Below, piece after piece: positions 43,631-51,901 of a DNA stretch of 64,000 nt. The translations under genes were made by a program, and so were the position numbers. The notes beneath the pieces were generated by a model, which was not told the origin of the DNA, did not search any database, and saw only the letters and a list, made by a program, of their open reading frames with translations. This stretch comes from 34-65-8 sp964516135 (lineage in GTDB: Bacteria > Pseudomonadota > Alphaproteobacteria > Sphingomonadales > Sphingomonadaceae). Position 1 is the first letter of the stretch; the number at the start of each line of letters is the position of its first letter. The stretch lies in contig CAZEWN010000017.1 of NCBI GenBank assembly GCA_964516135.1, positions 13,749 through 77,748 on the forward strand. Direction: 5' to 3'.

Positions 43631-44317
43631 TCAGGCTTGCAGGAAATCGCGACGCATGTTGCGCACGACCCAGCGGATGTGACTGGTGAAGATCACCACG
43701 GCGGAATGGCCGTCACCGGCCAGGATCGTTTCATGGATCAGCCGGTAATTGCTGATGTATTGGTCCCAGTGCGATGCGGGCGCGAGGTCGGCGAGCATCG
43801 TGGTGTAGAAACGGATGTACGGGCGGCGATAAAAGAAATCGACGAAACCATTTCCGGAAATCCGGTTGAGTTCGATGTGGTAACGGTAAAGCCCGTCCAC
43901 AAAGTCGCGGGCGTGGCGGCGGCTCCATCCATCCTCGATCGCAAGATAGGCCCGCTCGATCGCCCCGCGCACCTCCGGATCGCTGCTCCGCCCGGTCGCG
44001 AGCCGCACGCCGAGTGCACAGATCGCTTCGGTGAACTCGAGGAAGTCCACGCGTTCCTTGACGCTGAGCGTGCGGATGCGCGCGCCCCGATTGGCGATAA
44101 GTTCCACCACCCCTTCGCCCGCCAGCATGTGCAGCGCTTCGCGCACCGGGGCCCGGCTGACGCCGTATTCCTCGGCTAGATCGGCGGCGATCAGGCGCTG
44201 ACCGGGCGCGTAGCGACCCGCCATCACCCCGTCGACAATGGCATCCACCAGTCGGCTGACAAGCGATGCGGATTCATCTTCCGCGATTTCGGTGAGTGAT
44301 TGGGCGTTGGGAAACAT
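43631..44317 (-). CDS. GntR family regulator with FCD domain
   Basis: Ligand-responsive repressor candidate, 228 residues. The N-terminal winged helix is at about 15-85 (RYAPGQRLIAADLAEEYGVSRAPVREALHML), with a clear GntR recognition helix, and the C-terminal FCD domain (about 95-215) carries metal-ligand-type Asp/His positions. It is divergent from the FAD-oxidase operon. Palindromes TTGTCTACAA and TTGTATACAA upstream of the two catabolic operons match the known operator type of FCD-GntR proteins and are the probable binding sites. Confidence 0.92.
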   Translation of the reverse strand: MFPNAQSLTEIAEDESASLVSRLVDAIVDGVMAGRYAPGQRLIAADLAEEYGVSRAPVREALHMLAGEGVVELIANRGARIRTLSVKERVDFLEFTEAICALGVRLATGRSSDPEVRGAIERAYLAIEDGWSRRHARDFVDGLYRYHIELNRISGNGFVDFFYRRPYIRFYTTMLADLAPASHWDQYISNYRLIHETILAGDGHSAVVIFTSHIRWVVRNMRRDFLQA

Positions 44318-44393
44318 GGCAGTGTCCGTAGATCAAACCTGCTGAAAGGCGAAGGGACAACTTAGCCCGATGCTCTTGTCCTCGTCGATCAAA

Positions 44394-44403
44394 TTGTCTA
44401 CAA
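44394..44403 (+). promoter_or_regulatory. Putative GntR/FCD operator (TTGTCTACAA)
   Basis: A near-perfect palindrome TTGTCTACAA lies about 29 bp before the FAD-oxidase start, in the 114-bp gap divergent from the GntR gene. One arm differs by a single base from the perfect version at 48287-48296. FCD-GntR regulators of the VanR/LldR kind bind TTGTNNACAA-like sites. The position just before the oxidase start is consistent with repression. The regulator-site pairing is inference. Confidence 0.65.
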
Positions 44404-44431
44404 AAATGTCGACTCATTTTGGAGAGGGTGG

Positions 44432-46057
44432 ATGGCGACGGAGTTTTCTCAGGTGGCGAGGCCGGTTTCGGCGGAGGCCGGCGGTCTGTGCGATCGACTG
44501 ATCCAGGTGCTGGGATCCGAGGGGGTGATTTCCGACCCCGCTTCGCGTCAGTTCTATTCGACGGACTTGTCATGGCGGGACCGCGCCATCGCGGACATCG
44601 TAATCCGCCCCACTGAGGTCGCGCAGCTTGCCGAGGCGGTGCGGATGGCGACCGAGGCCGGCTACGCCATCGTCCAGCGCGGCGGCGGGATGAGCTACAC
44701 CGGCGGCTATACCCCCTCGACCGAGAAAAGCGTGGTCGTGGACATGCGCGCGATGAACCGCGTCGTCGAGATCAATACCGATGATATGTATGTGATCGTC
44801 GAGGCAGGATGCACGTGGAAGGACCTCTACGAAGCGCTGGCGCCTCATGGCGTGCGGACGCCTTATTGGGGTCCGCTGTCGGGCGCCTACGCGACGGTTG
44901 GCGGCGCCCTGTCACAGAATAGCTTGTTTCATGGTTCGGGCACCGGCGGCACGGCGGCGGAAAGCGTGATCGGCCTCAAGGTCGTGCTCGCCGACGGAAC
45001 CACCGTCACCACCGGATCATGGGCGCATAAGCATTCGAAGCCGTTCTGGCGGCATTTCGGGCCCGACATGACCGGGCTGTTCACCGCCGATACCGGTGCG
45101 ATGGGGGTAAAGGCAGTCGCGGTCCTGCGGCTGATCACCACGCCGCAGCATACCGGCTACCTGTCGTTCAAATTCGACACGCTCGACGCGATGCTGGCCG
45201 CCCAGGTCCGCATTGCCCGGCTCGGCATTGCCTCGGAATGCTATGGCTTCGATCCCTACTACAATGGCGGGTTCGAAAAGCAGGGCATCACGTTCGAGGA
45301 AGGCTTGTCGATCGTCGGCAAGATCGCGCGCAAGGGCGGTCTGAAGGGGCTGAAACGCGCGGCGCAGGTCGCGCTGGGCGGCAAGCGCATCCTCAAGGAC
45401 GTGCCCTATTCGCTTCATATGACCCTGGATGGGCACACCGAGACGGTGGCCGCCGAACACACCGACATCGCCGCGGAGATCTGCGTCGACGAGGGCGGAT
45501 CGGAAATGGCTAACTCCATCCCAACGGTATTCCGCGGCGCGCCATTTGGCGGGGTGCGCACGATCCTGCTGGGATCGGAGGGCGAAATCTGGATCCCGGT
45601 TCACGGATACTTCCCGCTTTCGCGTGCGATCGACGCGGCGCGCACTACCGAGCAGTTCCTTGCGGATCGCAAGCCCTTGATGGACGAGTGGGGGATCAAA
45701 ACATCCTACCTCACGTGCTTCTCCGGCCCTGAATTCGTTATCGAGCCAAGCTTTTACTGGGCGGATGAATTGGGCGAATTCCGCCTCTCGCTGATCGAGC
45801 CTGAGTTTGCCGAAAAGTGGAAGGACATCCCCGCCAACGAGGCGCGCCGCGCGGTCGCGCTGCAATTGCGCGACGAATTGCGCGACTTGTTCGACGGGCT
45901 CGGCGCGCTCCACCTGCAAATCGGCAAGTATTATCCGTATCGCGAGCTCATGAACAATGAAGGGCTGATCGGGCTGGTCGAAGGCGTGAAGCAGGTGGTC
46001 GACCCGCGCGGCCGGATGAACCCTGGGGCACTTGGCCTAGCGGCGGGAGAACGCTGA
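44432..46057 (+). CDS. FAD-binding (PCMH-type) oxidase/dehydrogenase
   Basis: A 541-residue flavoprotein of the GlcD/vanillyl-alcohol-oxidase superfamily. The PCMH FAD domain covers about residues 40-240: RPTEVAQLAEAVRMATEAGY, QRGGGMSYTGGYTP (pyrophosphate loop), then YWGPLSGAYATVGGALSQNS and GTGGTAAESVIGLKVVLADG. The C-terminal substrate domain is unusual and not recognisable to me. It would oxidise an alcohol or hydroxy-acid-like substrate. First gene of a four-gene run; the stop overlaps the following cupin (TGATG). Confidence 0.85.
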   Translation: MATEFSQVARPVSAEAGGLCDRLIQVLGSEGVISDPASRQFYSTDLSWRDRAIADIVIRPTEVAQLAEAVRMATEAGYAIVQRGGGMSYTGGYTPSTEKSVVVDMRAMNRVVEINTDDMYVIVEAGCTWKDLYEALAPHGVRTPYWGPLSGAYATVGGALSQNSLFHGSGTGGTAAESVIGLKVVLADGTTVTTGSWAHKHSKPFWRHFGPDMTGLFTADTGAMGVKAVAVLRLITTPQHTGYLSFKFDTLDAMLAAQVRIARLGIASECYGFDPYYNGGFEKQGITFEEGLSIVGKIARKGGLKGLKRAAQVALGGKRILKDVPYSLHMTLDGHTETVAAEHTDIAAEICVDEGGSEMANSIPTVFRGAPFGGVRTILLGSEGEIWIPVHGYFPLSRAIDAARTTEQFLADRKPLMDEWGIKTSYLTCFSGPEFVIEPSFYWADELGEFRLSLIEPEFAEKWKDIPANEARRAVALQLRDELRDLFDGLGALHLQIGKYYPYRELMNNEGLIGLVEGVKQVVDPRGRMNPGALGLAAGER

Positions 46058-46491
46058 TGGACCGGATCACCTGGGGCCGGTTCGCTCACTATCGCTATGA
46101 CGAAGGCGACCTGGCTGACGAGCCCGACCTTGAGTTCCCGTTTGTCCCCGGTTCGCGTTTCCGCGCGGTCAACACCGGGATTGACGAGCCGGGCCTCCAG
46201 CTCAACCTCGAAGACTTCCACAAGGGGCCGGACATCCCCTGGACCCTCGCCCATGACGAGGCGCACTATGTGGTCTCGGGCGAGTGCGAAATCGAATACA
46301 ATCTCCCGCCGCTGATGATCGAGAGCGGCAAGATCGTCGCCCGGGCAGGTGATAGCTACTTCATTCCACGCGGTTGCCGGGTGGTATGGCGGGTCCTGTC
46401 GGACGAGCCGTTCCGGCACCTATGCTTCTGCATTCCCAACCCTGGATACCCGATACCGGTCGCCCGCAGCGTTTCGGCGGTGCAGGCGTGA
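46057..46491 (+). CDS. Cupin domain protein (first of a pair)
   Basis: A 144-residue single cupin. The barrel core is WTLAHDEAHYVVSGECEIEYNLPPL with a later GDSYFIPRGCRVVW turn and closing FRHLCFCIPNPGYPIP. The His/Glu pattern is consistent with metal binding. It is homologous to the cupin at 50840, sharing HDE, SGE-x-E, LPP and RHLCFC in the same order. The start overlaps the FAD-oxidase stop and the stop overlaps the next gene. Role unknown: isomerase, decarboxylase or dioxygenase are possible. Confidence 0.82.
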   Translation: MDRITWGRFAHYRYDEGDLADEPDLEFPFVPGSRFRAVNTGIDEPGLQLNLEDFHKGPDIPWTLAHDEAHYVVSGECEIEYNLPPLMIESGKIVARAGDSYFIPRGCRVVWRVLSDEPFRHLCFCIPNPGYPIPVARSVSAVQA

Positions 46492-46856
46492 TGCCGGGCA
46501 AAACGTTGCTGCTGACCTATACGCCTCGCCCCGGGACCGACCTTGCTGGCTATCATTCCTGGCTGCGCGAGGTGGACAATCCATTCTTCAACGGTCGCCC
46601 GATCGTGCGGCGCTATGTCAATTACCGCGTTGCCAGTGCCGTGCTCGGCAGCGAGGACTTCACGCATTTCGACATTCTCGAGATCGAAGGCGAAGGCGGC
46701 GCCGATGCGGTGTTCAGCGATGCCGAGATCACGCGCTTCGCCCGCGACTGGGTGCGTCAATGGGGCATCGAGCCCGACCCGGATGCCCCTGACCAAAGCA
46801 TCAACTACCACGTCCTCGAATGCGAGATCGTGGCGAAACCGGAGAGCGACGCATGA
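46491..46856 (+). CDS. Conserved hypothetical, dimeric alpha/beta-barrel-like
   Basis: A 121-residue soluble protein I do not recognise with confidence. It opens with a short strand MPGKTLLLTYTPRPGTDLAGYHSWLREVDNPFF, and later VNYRVASAVLGSEDFTHFDILEI, a strand-helix-strand pattern resembling ferredoxin-like alpha/beta-barrel proteins (EthD-like). The gene overlaps both neighbours (TGATG at the start, ATGA at the end), so it is translated with the oxidase and hydrolase-like genes. A substrate-handling role is inference. Confidence 0.7.
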   Translation: MPGKTLLLTYTPRPGTDLAGYHSWLREVDNPFFNGRPIVRRYVNYRVASAVLGSEDFTHFDILEIEGEGGADAVFSDAEITRFARDWVRQWGIEPDPDAPDQSINYHVLECEIVAKPESDA

Positions 46857-47644
46857 CCATTCGCAAAGGCTACGCTGATTCAAGTGGCGGCCAGATCCAT
46901 TTTCGCCAGGTCGAAGGCGCGGGTACGCCGCTCGTGTTCCTGCACCAGACCGCCAGTTCCAGCCAGATGTGGCTCAAGGTGATGGCCGAGCTGGCCGATT
47001 GGGGGCGGCCATTGATCGCGCTCGACACGCCCGGCTTTGGCGGATCGTTCGATGCCGACCCGGATAGCTCGCCGCAGATGTCCGACTATGCCCGCTGGCT
47101 GCGCGAAGCCTTGGGCGACCTGGGCATCGACCGCGCCCATGTGGTGGGGCATCACACCGGGGCGTGTATCGCCGTCGAGATGGTCGGCAAGGAACCTGGC
47201 CTGGCCGCGACGTTGACATTGCTCGGCCCTGTGCCGTTGACAGAGGACGAACGGATCGAGTTCTCCAAGCATTTCGGCACGCCGTTCACGCCAACGATAA
47301 GTGGTTCGTACCTGCTCGAGAACTGGGAATACCTTCGCAACCTCGGCGCGCATACCGACCCGATGCTGATCCACCGTGAGATGGCAGATCAGTTGCGCGC
47401 CTGGTGGGGCCGGGTGCAATCGTACGGCGCGGTTTGGACGCAGGATTTCAAGGCCACGTACGAAGCGCTGGAGGTCCCGCTGATGATCGGCGCGGCGCCA
47501 GAAGACGTGCTTTATCCATTTTTGGAGCGCGCCGCGCAGCTGCAGCCATCGGCGCGGGTGATCCAGATTTCCGGTCACAATTTCGAACCTGACCTCGACG
47601 CGGCGACGATCGCGACCGAACTGCGCGCGTTCTGCAACGAATAG
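46853..47644 (+). CDS. Alpha/beta-hydrolase fold protein with His at the nucleophile position
   Basis: A 263-residue alpha/beta-hydrolase-fold protein. The fold markers PLVFLHQTASSSQMW (about 27-40), LIALDTPGFGGS and HVVGHHTGACIAVEM are present, but the nucleophile elbow G-x-Nuc-x-G reads GHHTG (99-103), placing His101 where Ser/Asp/Cys is normal. A C-terminal His is kept in ISGHNFEP. The fold is confident; conventional ester hydrolysis is doubtful. Fourth gene of the oxidase operon; convergent with the MarR-type gene after a 10-bp gap. Confidence 0.85.
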   Translation: MTIRKGYADSSGGQIHFRQVEGAGTPLVFLHQTASSSQMWLKVMAELADWGRPLIALDTPGFGGSFDADPDSSPQMSDYARWLREALGDLGIDRAHVVGHHTGACIAVEMVGKEPGLAATLTLLGPVPLTEDERIEFSKHFGTPFTPTISGSYLLENWEYLRNLGAHTDPMLIHREMADQLRAWWGRVQSYGAVWTQDFKATYEALEVPLMIGAAPEDVLYPFLERAAQLQPSARVIQISGHNFEPDLDAATIATELRAFCNE

Positions 47645-47654
47645 CCGCGCCCCG

Positions 47655-48191
47655 TCAGCGTGCCATTATCCGCCGGTTGAGCACGGTCTGGGTCGCTTGA
47701 TCGTAAAGCCCGGTCAGGCGTTCCAGCGCGGCCGCCGCGCCGCTCAGCGATCCGTTGAAGCCCTTGATCTCGGCCACCAGCGAAAGCAGAATTTCCTCGC
47801 GCGCGGCGGCATAGGCGTCGGTCGCGGCGACTCCGCTGGGGGTAAGGCGATAACCGGCCTCGCGACGGCTTTTGCCCGTCACTCGCTCGATCAGGCCATG
47901 CTGCTCGATCTTGCGTAGCGAGTACTGGATTGTCGACACATCAGTGCGATTGAGGAACATCAGCAGCTCCGACAGGTTCTGCGCCCCGCCGCGCATCCGG
48001 ATCGAATGAAGTAGGCAAATCTCTTGAAAGCCGAGCCGGGCGCTGGAAACCGACATGTGCAGGTATTCACTCCAGCGGGAAAATGCCTCGTTCGCGCGGA
48101 TAAGCGACAATTCGGCGCGGGTGAGGGCAGCGGCATCATCCCCCTCGGTCATGTAGGTATCGGGTTCGTGCTCCATCACCTGCTCCCACAT
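47655..48191 (-). CDS. MarR-like winged-helix regulator
   Basis: A 178-residue predicted DNA-binding regulator. The central winged helix (about 60-135) contains FQEICLLHSIRMRGGAQNLSELLMFLNRTDVSTIQYSLRKIEQHGLIERVTG-type sequence, that is a helix-turn-helix followed by the SRREAGYRLTPSG wing. Helical N- and C-terminal regions would dimerise. The start could be at 48191 or an internal Met. Divergent from the TonB-receptor operon, which it may regulate with the GntR protein. Confidence 0.82.
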   Translation of the reverse strand: MWEQVMEHEPDTYMTEGDDAAALTRAELSLIRANEAFSRWSEYLHMSVSSARLGFQEICLLHSIRMRGGAQNLSELLMFLNRTDVSTIQYSLRKIEQHGLIERVTGKSRREAGYRLTPSGVAATDAYAAAREEILLSLVAEIKGFNGSLSGAAAALERLTGLYDQATQTVLNRRIMAR

Positions 48192-48286
48192 TGCATGTAA
48201 ATCGCATGGATCAGCATGCTCAATTTGGACCCGAAAAGCGACGATTCTTTTCCGTTGACTTCAAGCGGCGCCCATAGGACAACATT

Positions 48287-48296
48287 TTGTATACAA
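48287..48296 (+). promoter_or_regulatory. Putative GntR/FCD operator (TTGTATACAA)
   Basis: A perfect 10-bp palindrome TTGTATACAA in the 151-bp gap between the MarR-like gene and the TonB receptor, about 47 bp before the receptor start. It is the same operator type as TTGTCTACAA at 44394. This suggests that the GntR/FCD protein encoded at 43631 also controls the receptor operon. The rest of the gap holds no other feature I can support. Confidence 0.7.
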
Positions 48297-48342
48297 TCTC
48301 GTCAGCAAAGACGAATGGTTTTCACCGGGTCGCCTCGGGGGA

Positions 48343-50826
48343 ATGGGTATGAGGAACAATTATTGGAAATTGCTGTGTTCGGCTGCGGTGCTGGGGTGCG
48401 CGCCGTCGGTGATGGCGCAGGACACGTCGGCGCCGACCGCCACGGAACCCGCCGAAAACCAGCAGCCGGGGATCATCGTCACAGGGCTGAAGCGCGATCA
48501 GGCGTTCGTCGATGTGCCGGTCGCGGTCCAGGTGTTCGATGAGCGCCTGATCGCGGAGGCCGGCATCACGCGCCCGCAGGACTTCCTCAACCTCACGCCC
48601 AATGTGACTTTCATCCAGTCCAACCATGCGGGCGAGGCGTTCGTGAACGTGCGCGGGCAGACCTCGGTACGGCAATCGGAATCGGCCGTGGCGGTGGTGA
48701 TCGACGGCGTGCAACTCGCGACCCAGAACGAATTCAACGGCGAGTTGTTCGACATTCAGCAGATTGAAGTGCTCAAGGGCCCGCAGTCGGCATTGTACGG
48801 GCGTAACGCGGCAGCCGGCGCGATCGTGATCCGCACCAAGGCGCCGACCGACGAATTCGAAGGCAGCGCCATCGCCAGCTATGGCAACTGGAACACCAGC
48901 AAGGCCGTGCTCAGCATGAGCGGCGGCATCGTGCCTGGCAAGCTGCGGGGCCGTATCTCGGCCGCCTTCAGCGAAACCGATGGGCCGTTCACCAACATCA
49001 TCACCGGTGAAAAGTCATATCGCTCTTCGGAAAAGCTGGGTCGGCTGCGGCTCGACTGGAACGACGGTGGTCCATTCACGGCGGACCTGCGCTTTAACAT
49101 TAGCCGGCTTACCGGCGGGGCAATCGCGGCGAACGCGCAGGGGCCGAACATCGTGAACGGCGGCGTGCCCTCGCCAGTGGACAGCAACGACACCGATGCC
49201 CCATTCGTGACGGACGTGCCGGGCAGCAACCTGCAGGACAAGTGGAGCGCATCGCTGAAGCTCGACTACGATCTCGGCGGCGTCAGCCTGACCAGTGTTT
49301 CCTCGTACAACCGGATTGTCGACAATTATCAGGCCAAGCTGTTCCCTTATCACACCGCGCTCGACCCGCGGAACGACGCGGGCAACGCGATCCTGTTCGG
49401 CGACCAGACCCAGAAATACCGGATCGCCAACAAGGCGTTCATTCAGGAACTGCGGCTGGATTCGACCGGAGATGGCCCGTTCAACTGGCAGGTAGGCGCC
49501 TACTTCCTCGATTCGACGCGCAATTTCACCACCGAGCAGGGCTATAATGGCCGGGTTCTGACCGATGCGACCGGGGCGCCGATCATCGGCATTAGCGGAT
49601 ATCTCCCCAATCAGGCGAGCGGCGCGGTGCGGGGGGCACTTGATCCAGCGATCTCGAATTTCCTGTTCGGCAGCGTGATCAGCCGGTGGGACCGCTTGCT
49701 CGTGGGCGGCGGCGCAATCGCGCCAACGCGCGGCATCGACGGGCTGGATTCGACCAACCCGACCAATGCCTACGACATCTCCGAATACAAGGCCCGTAAC
49801 TTCGCCCCATTCGCCAACGCGCAGCTGGAAGTAACCGACAACTTCGAAATCGGTGTCGCTGCCCGCTATGACATCGAGAAGCGCGAAGTCCGCACACTTA
49901 CGCCCAATGTCGCCAATCCTTTTACCGGCGGGTCGTTCAACCAGTGCGTTGCGCTGTTCAACCTAGCACCGGAAGATTGCCAGGACAGCCGCACATTCAA
50001 GCAGTTGCAGCCCAAGGTCACGCTGACGTACAAAATGCCTGATCTCGGCTCGATATACGCGAGCTACGGCAAGGGGTTCAAGTCAGGCGGCTTCAACGCC
50101 TTTGGCACGCGCGAGATCGTGGTCCGGGCAACGCAGATCGGGATCACCCGGCCCGAAGCGGAGGCTCTGGTGTTCGTCCAGGACTCCTACGAAAAGGAAG
50201 TGTCCGACAACTACGAGGTCGGCTTCAAGCTCCAGTTCCGTGATGCGGGAATCAACATCAACGGCGCCGCCTTCTGGACCGACGTCAGCAACGCACAGCA
50301 GTTCATTTTCTTTCCGGCCGGCTCGATCCAGGCGGTCGCCAGCATCGACGAGGTCCGGATCAAGGGGTTCGAAATCGACGGCACCGCGCGGCTGGGCGAT
50401 CAGTTGACCCTGTTCGGCGGGTTTGGATACATCGACCCTGTCATCCGCAGCTACCTGGCCCAGCCGGGCAGTGTTGGCAATCGGATGCCCTATGTTTCCA
50501 AATACAATATCACCGCCGGGTTCCAGTTCACCCAACCGGTTTCCTCGACACTCGAGCTGACGACCCGTGCCGAATACAGCCGCCAGGGATCGGTGTGGTT
50601 CGATGCCGCCAACCTGCCCGGCACCAAGCGTGGCCCGACCGATCTGGTCAACGCACGGCTCGGCCTGCGCGCGGATGAATGGGAAATCTCGTTGTGGGGC
50701 CGAAACCTGCTGAACGAGGAATACAGGGTGGAGTCCGTGACGCTCGTCACCGGCATCGGACTGTTCAATCCCGGCTTCAAGGCTCTCACCCGCAGTTACG
50801 GCGTCGAGGCGCGCGTCCGCTTCTAA
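48343..50826 (+). CDS. TonB-dependent outer-membrane receptor
   Basis: Outer-membrane 22-strand receptor of 827 residues, importing an unidentified ligand with TonB energy. A signal peptide ends near SVMAQ (about residue 23), the plug begins with GIIVTGLKRDQAFVDVPVAV and includes GITRPQDFLNLTPNVTF and VLKGPQSALYGRNAAAGAI, and the barrel ends with a C-terminal RVRF. Sphingomonads use such receptors to take up plant- and lignin-type compounds; the ligand here is unknown. First gene of the second catabolic run, preceded by the GntR-type palindrome. Confidence 0.95.
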   Translation: MGMRNNYWKLLCSAAVLGCAPSVMAQDTSAPTATEPAENQQPGIIVTGLKRDQAFVDVPVAVQVFDERLIAEAGITRPQDFLNLTPNVTFIQSNHAGEAFVNVRGQTSVRQSESAVAVVIDGVQLATQNEFNGELFDIQQIEVLKGPQSALYGRNAAAGAIVIRTKAPTDEFEGSAIASYGNWNTSKAVLSMSGGIVPGKLRGRISAAFSETDGPFTNIITGEKSYRSSEKLGRLRLDWNDGGPFTADLRFNISRLTGGAIAANAQGPNIVNGGVPSPVDSNDTDAPFVTDVPGSNLQDKWSASLKLDYDLGGVSLTSVSSYNRIVDNYQAKLFPYHTALDPRNDAGNAILFGDQTQKYRIANKAFIQELRLDSTGDGPFNWQVGAYFLDSTRNFTTEQGYNGRVLTDATGAPIIGISGYLPNQASGAVRGALDPAISNFLFGSVISRWDRLLVGGGAIAPTRGIDGLDSTNPTNAYDISEYKARNFAPFANAQLEVTDNFEIGVAARYDIEKREVRTLTPNVANPFTGGSFNQCVALFNLAPEDCQDSRTFKQLQPKVTLTYKMPDLGSIYASYGKGFKSGGFNAFGTREIVVRATQIGITRPEAEALVFVQDSYEKEVSDNYEVGFKLQFRDAGININGAAFWTDVSNAQQFIFFPAGSIQAVASIDEVRIKGFEIDGTARLGDQLTLFGGFGYIDPVIRSYLAQPGSVGNRMPYVSKYNITAGFQFTQPVSSTLELTTRAEYSRQGSVWFDAANLPGTKRGPTDLVNARLGLRADEWEISLWGRNLLNEEYRVESVTLVTGIGLFNPGFKALTRSYGVEARVRF

Positions 50827-50839
50827 GGAGAAATCGATC

Positions 50840-51283
50840 ATGCCCATTGGACTTGCACCTACCGTCCGTTCCGGTTTCGGCATCCATACCGTCGACGACG
50901 CCGTGATCGATGCCGCGCCCCTGCTGGATCTGCCGTTCAACCCCGGCGTCCAGATCCGCGGTTACAGTGCGATCAATCAGCCCAACTGCCAGGTGATTGT
51001 CGAGGATTTCATGCCCGGCGACGAGTTCGTGTGGACGTTTGTCCACGATGAATTCCAGTACTGCATTTCGGGCGAGATGGAGGTCGAGGTGTTCCTGCCG
51101 CCACTCTACGCCGAGAGCGTCAAGGCGCACATCGGACCGGGCACGGTGTTCACCTATCCGGTCGGCGCGCGCAAGCACGTCAAGGTCGTCGGCGACAAAC
51201 CGTTCCGGCACCTGTGCTTCTGTCCGCCGAGCCCCGACTATCCTTTCCCCACTTACGAAGAGCTATCCGGCACAGGAGGATAA
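50840..51283 (+). CDS. Cupin domain protein (second of a pair)
   Basis: A 147-residue single cupin, homologous to the one at 46057. Shared landmarks in order are HDEFQYCISGEMEVEVFLPPL, GPGTVFTYPVGARKHVKV, and FRHLCFCPPSPDYPFP. The SGE and His positions could bind a metal. It lies 13 bp after the TonB-receptor gene and 3 bp before the CMD gene. Having one cupin in each half of the cluster suggests either two steps of a pathway or substrate variants. Confidence 0.82.
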   Translation: MPIGLAPTVRSGFGIHTVDDAVIDAAPLLDLPFNPGVQIRGYSAINQPNCQVIVEDFMPGDEFVWTFVHDEFQYCISGEMEVEVFLPPLYAESVKAHIGPGTVFTYPVGARKHVKVVGDKPFRHLCFCPPSPDYPFPTYEELSGTGG

Positions 51284-51286
51284 TCG

Positions 51287-51868
51287 ATGCCTGATCCCGC
51301 TATCACGCCTGTCGCGTCCGGCGATCTGCCGGAGGATCTCAAGCCGCTCCATGCTACAGGGCTGGAACGGACCGGCGATGCCACGATCATCGGCGTGATG
51401 GCGCATCAGCCCGATATCCTGCGCTGGTATTTCGGTGAGTTTTACGACGGCCTGTTCTACAATCGCCATCCCGGCATGCGGGTCGACGTGCGCAGCAAGG
51501 AACTGCTGCGGCTCAAACTGTCAAAACAGCACGGCTGCCAGTTCTGCAACCGATTCAACACGGTCGAGGCACTGGCCGCGGGCGTGACCGAGGACCAGGT
51601 CGAGGCGATCTTCGACCTCGCGTCGCCCGCGTGGGATGCCAAGGACCGCGCACTCTTGCGGCTGGCAGAGGAGATGATGCTGCAGAACATGGACGGCCAG
51701 CTGACGCCCGCGCTGCATCGCGATCTGCGCGCGCATTACGATGACGGCCAGATCGTCGAGCTTGGCTTCATCGCCGCCGTCCTTACCGGTGTCGCGAAGT
51801 GGATTTTCACTTTCGACATGGTCAATCGCGAAGAAACCTGTCCGATCCGCCCGCCCGTCGCCGCCTGA
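51287..51868 (+). CDS. Carboxymuconolactone decarboxylase / AhpD-like protein
   Basis: A 193-residue CMD-family protein. The AhpD-like CxxC motif is at Cys84/Cys87 (KQHGCQFCNRF), preceded by RVDVRSKELLRLKL. The usual His after the CxxC motif is absent (CQFCNRFN), so peroxidase activity is uncertain. CMD proteins also include decarboxylases and thiol redox proteins. It is the third gene of the TonB-receptor run, 33 bp before the methyltransferase. Confidence 0.8.
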   Translation: MPDPAITPVASGDLPEDLKPLHATGLERTGDATIIGVMAHQPDILRWYFGEFYDGLFYNRHPGMRVDVRSKELLRLKLSKQHGCQFCNRFNTVEALAAGVTEDQVEAIFDLASPAWDAKDRALLRLAEEMMLQNMDGQLTPALHRDLRAHYDDGQIVELGFIAAVLTGVAKWIFTFDMVNREETCPIRPPVAA

Positions 51869-51901
51869 AACAGCACCCAAGCCAGCAGAGGAGTCGCTGC
51901 C

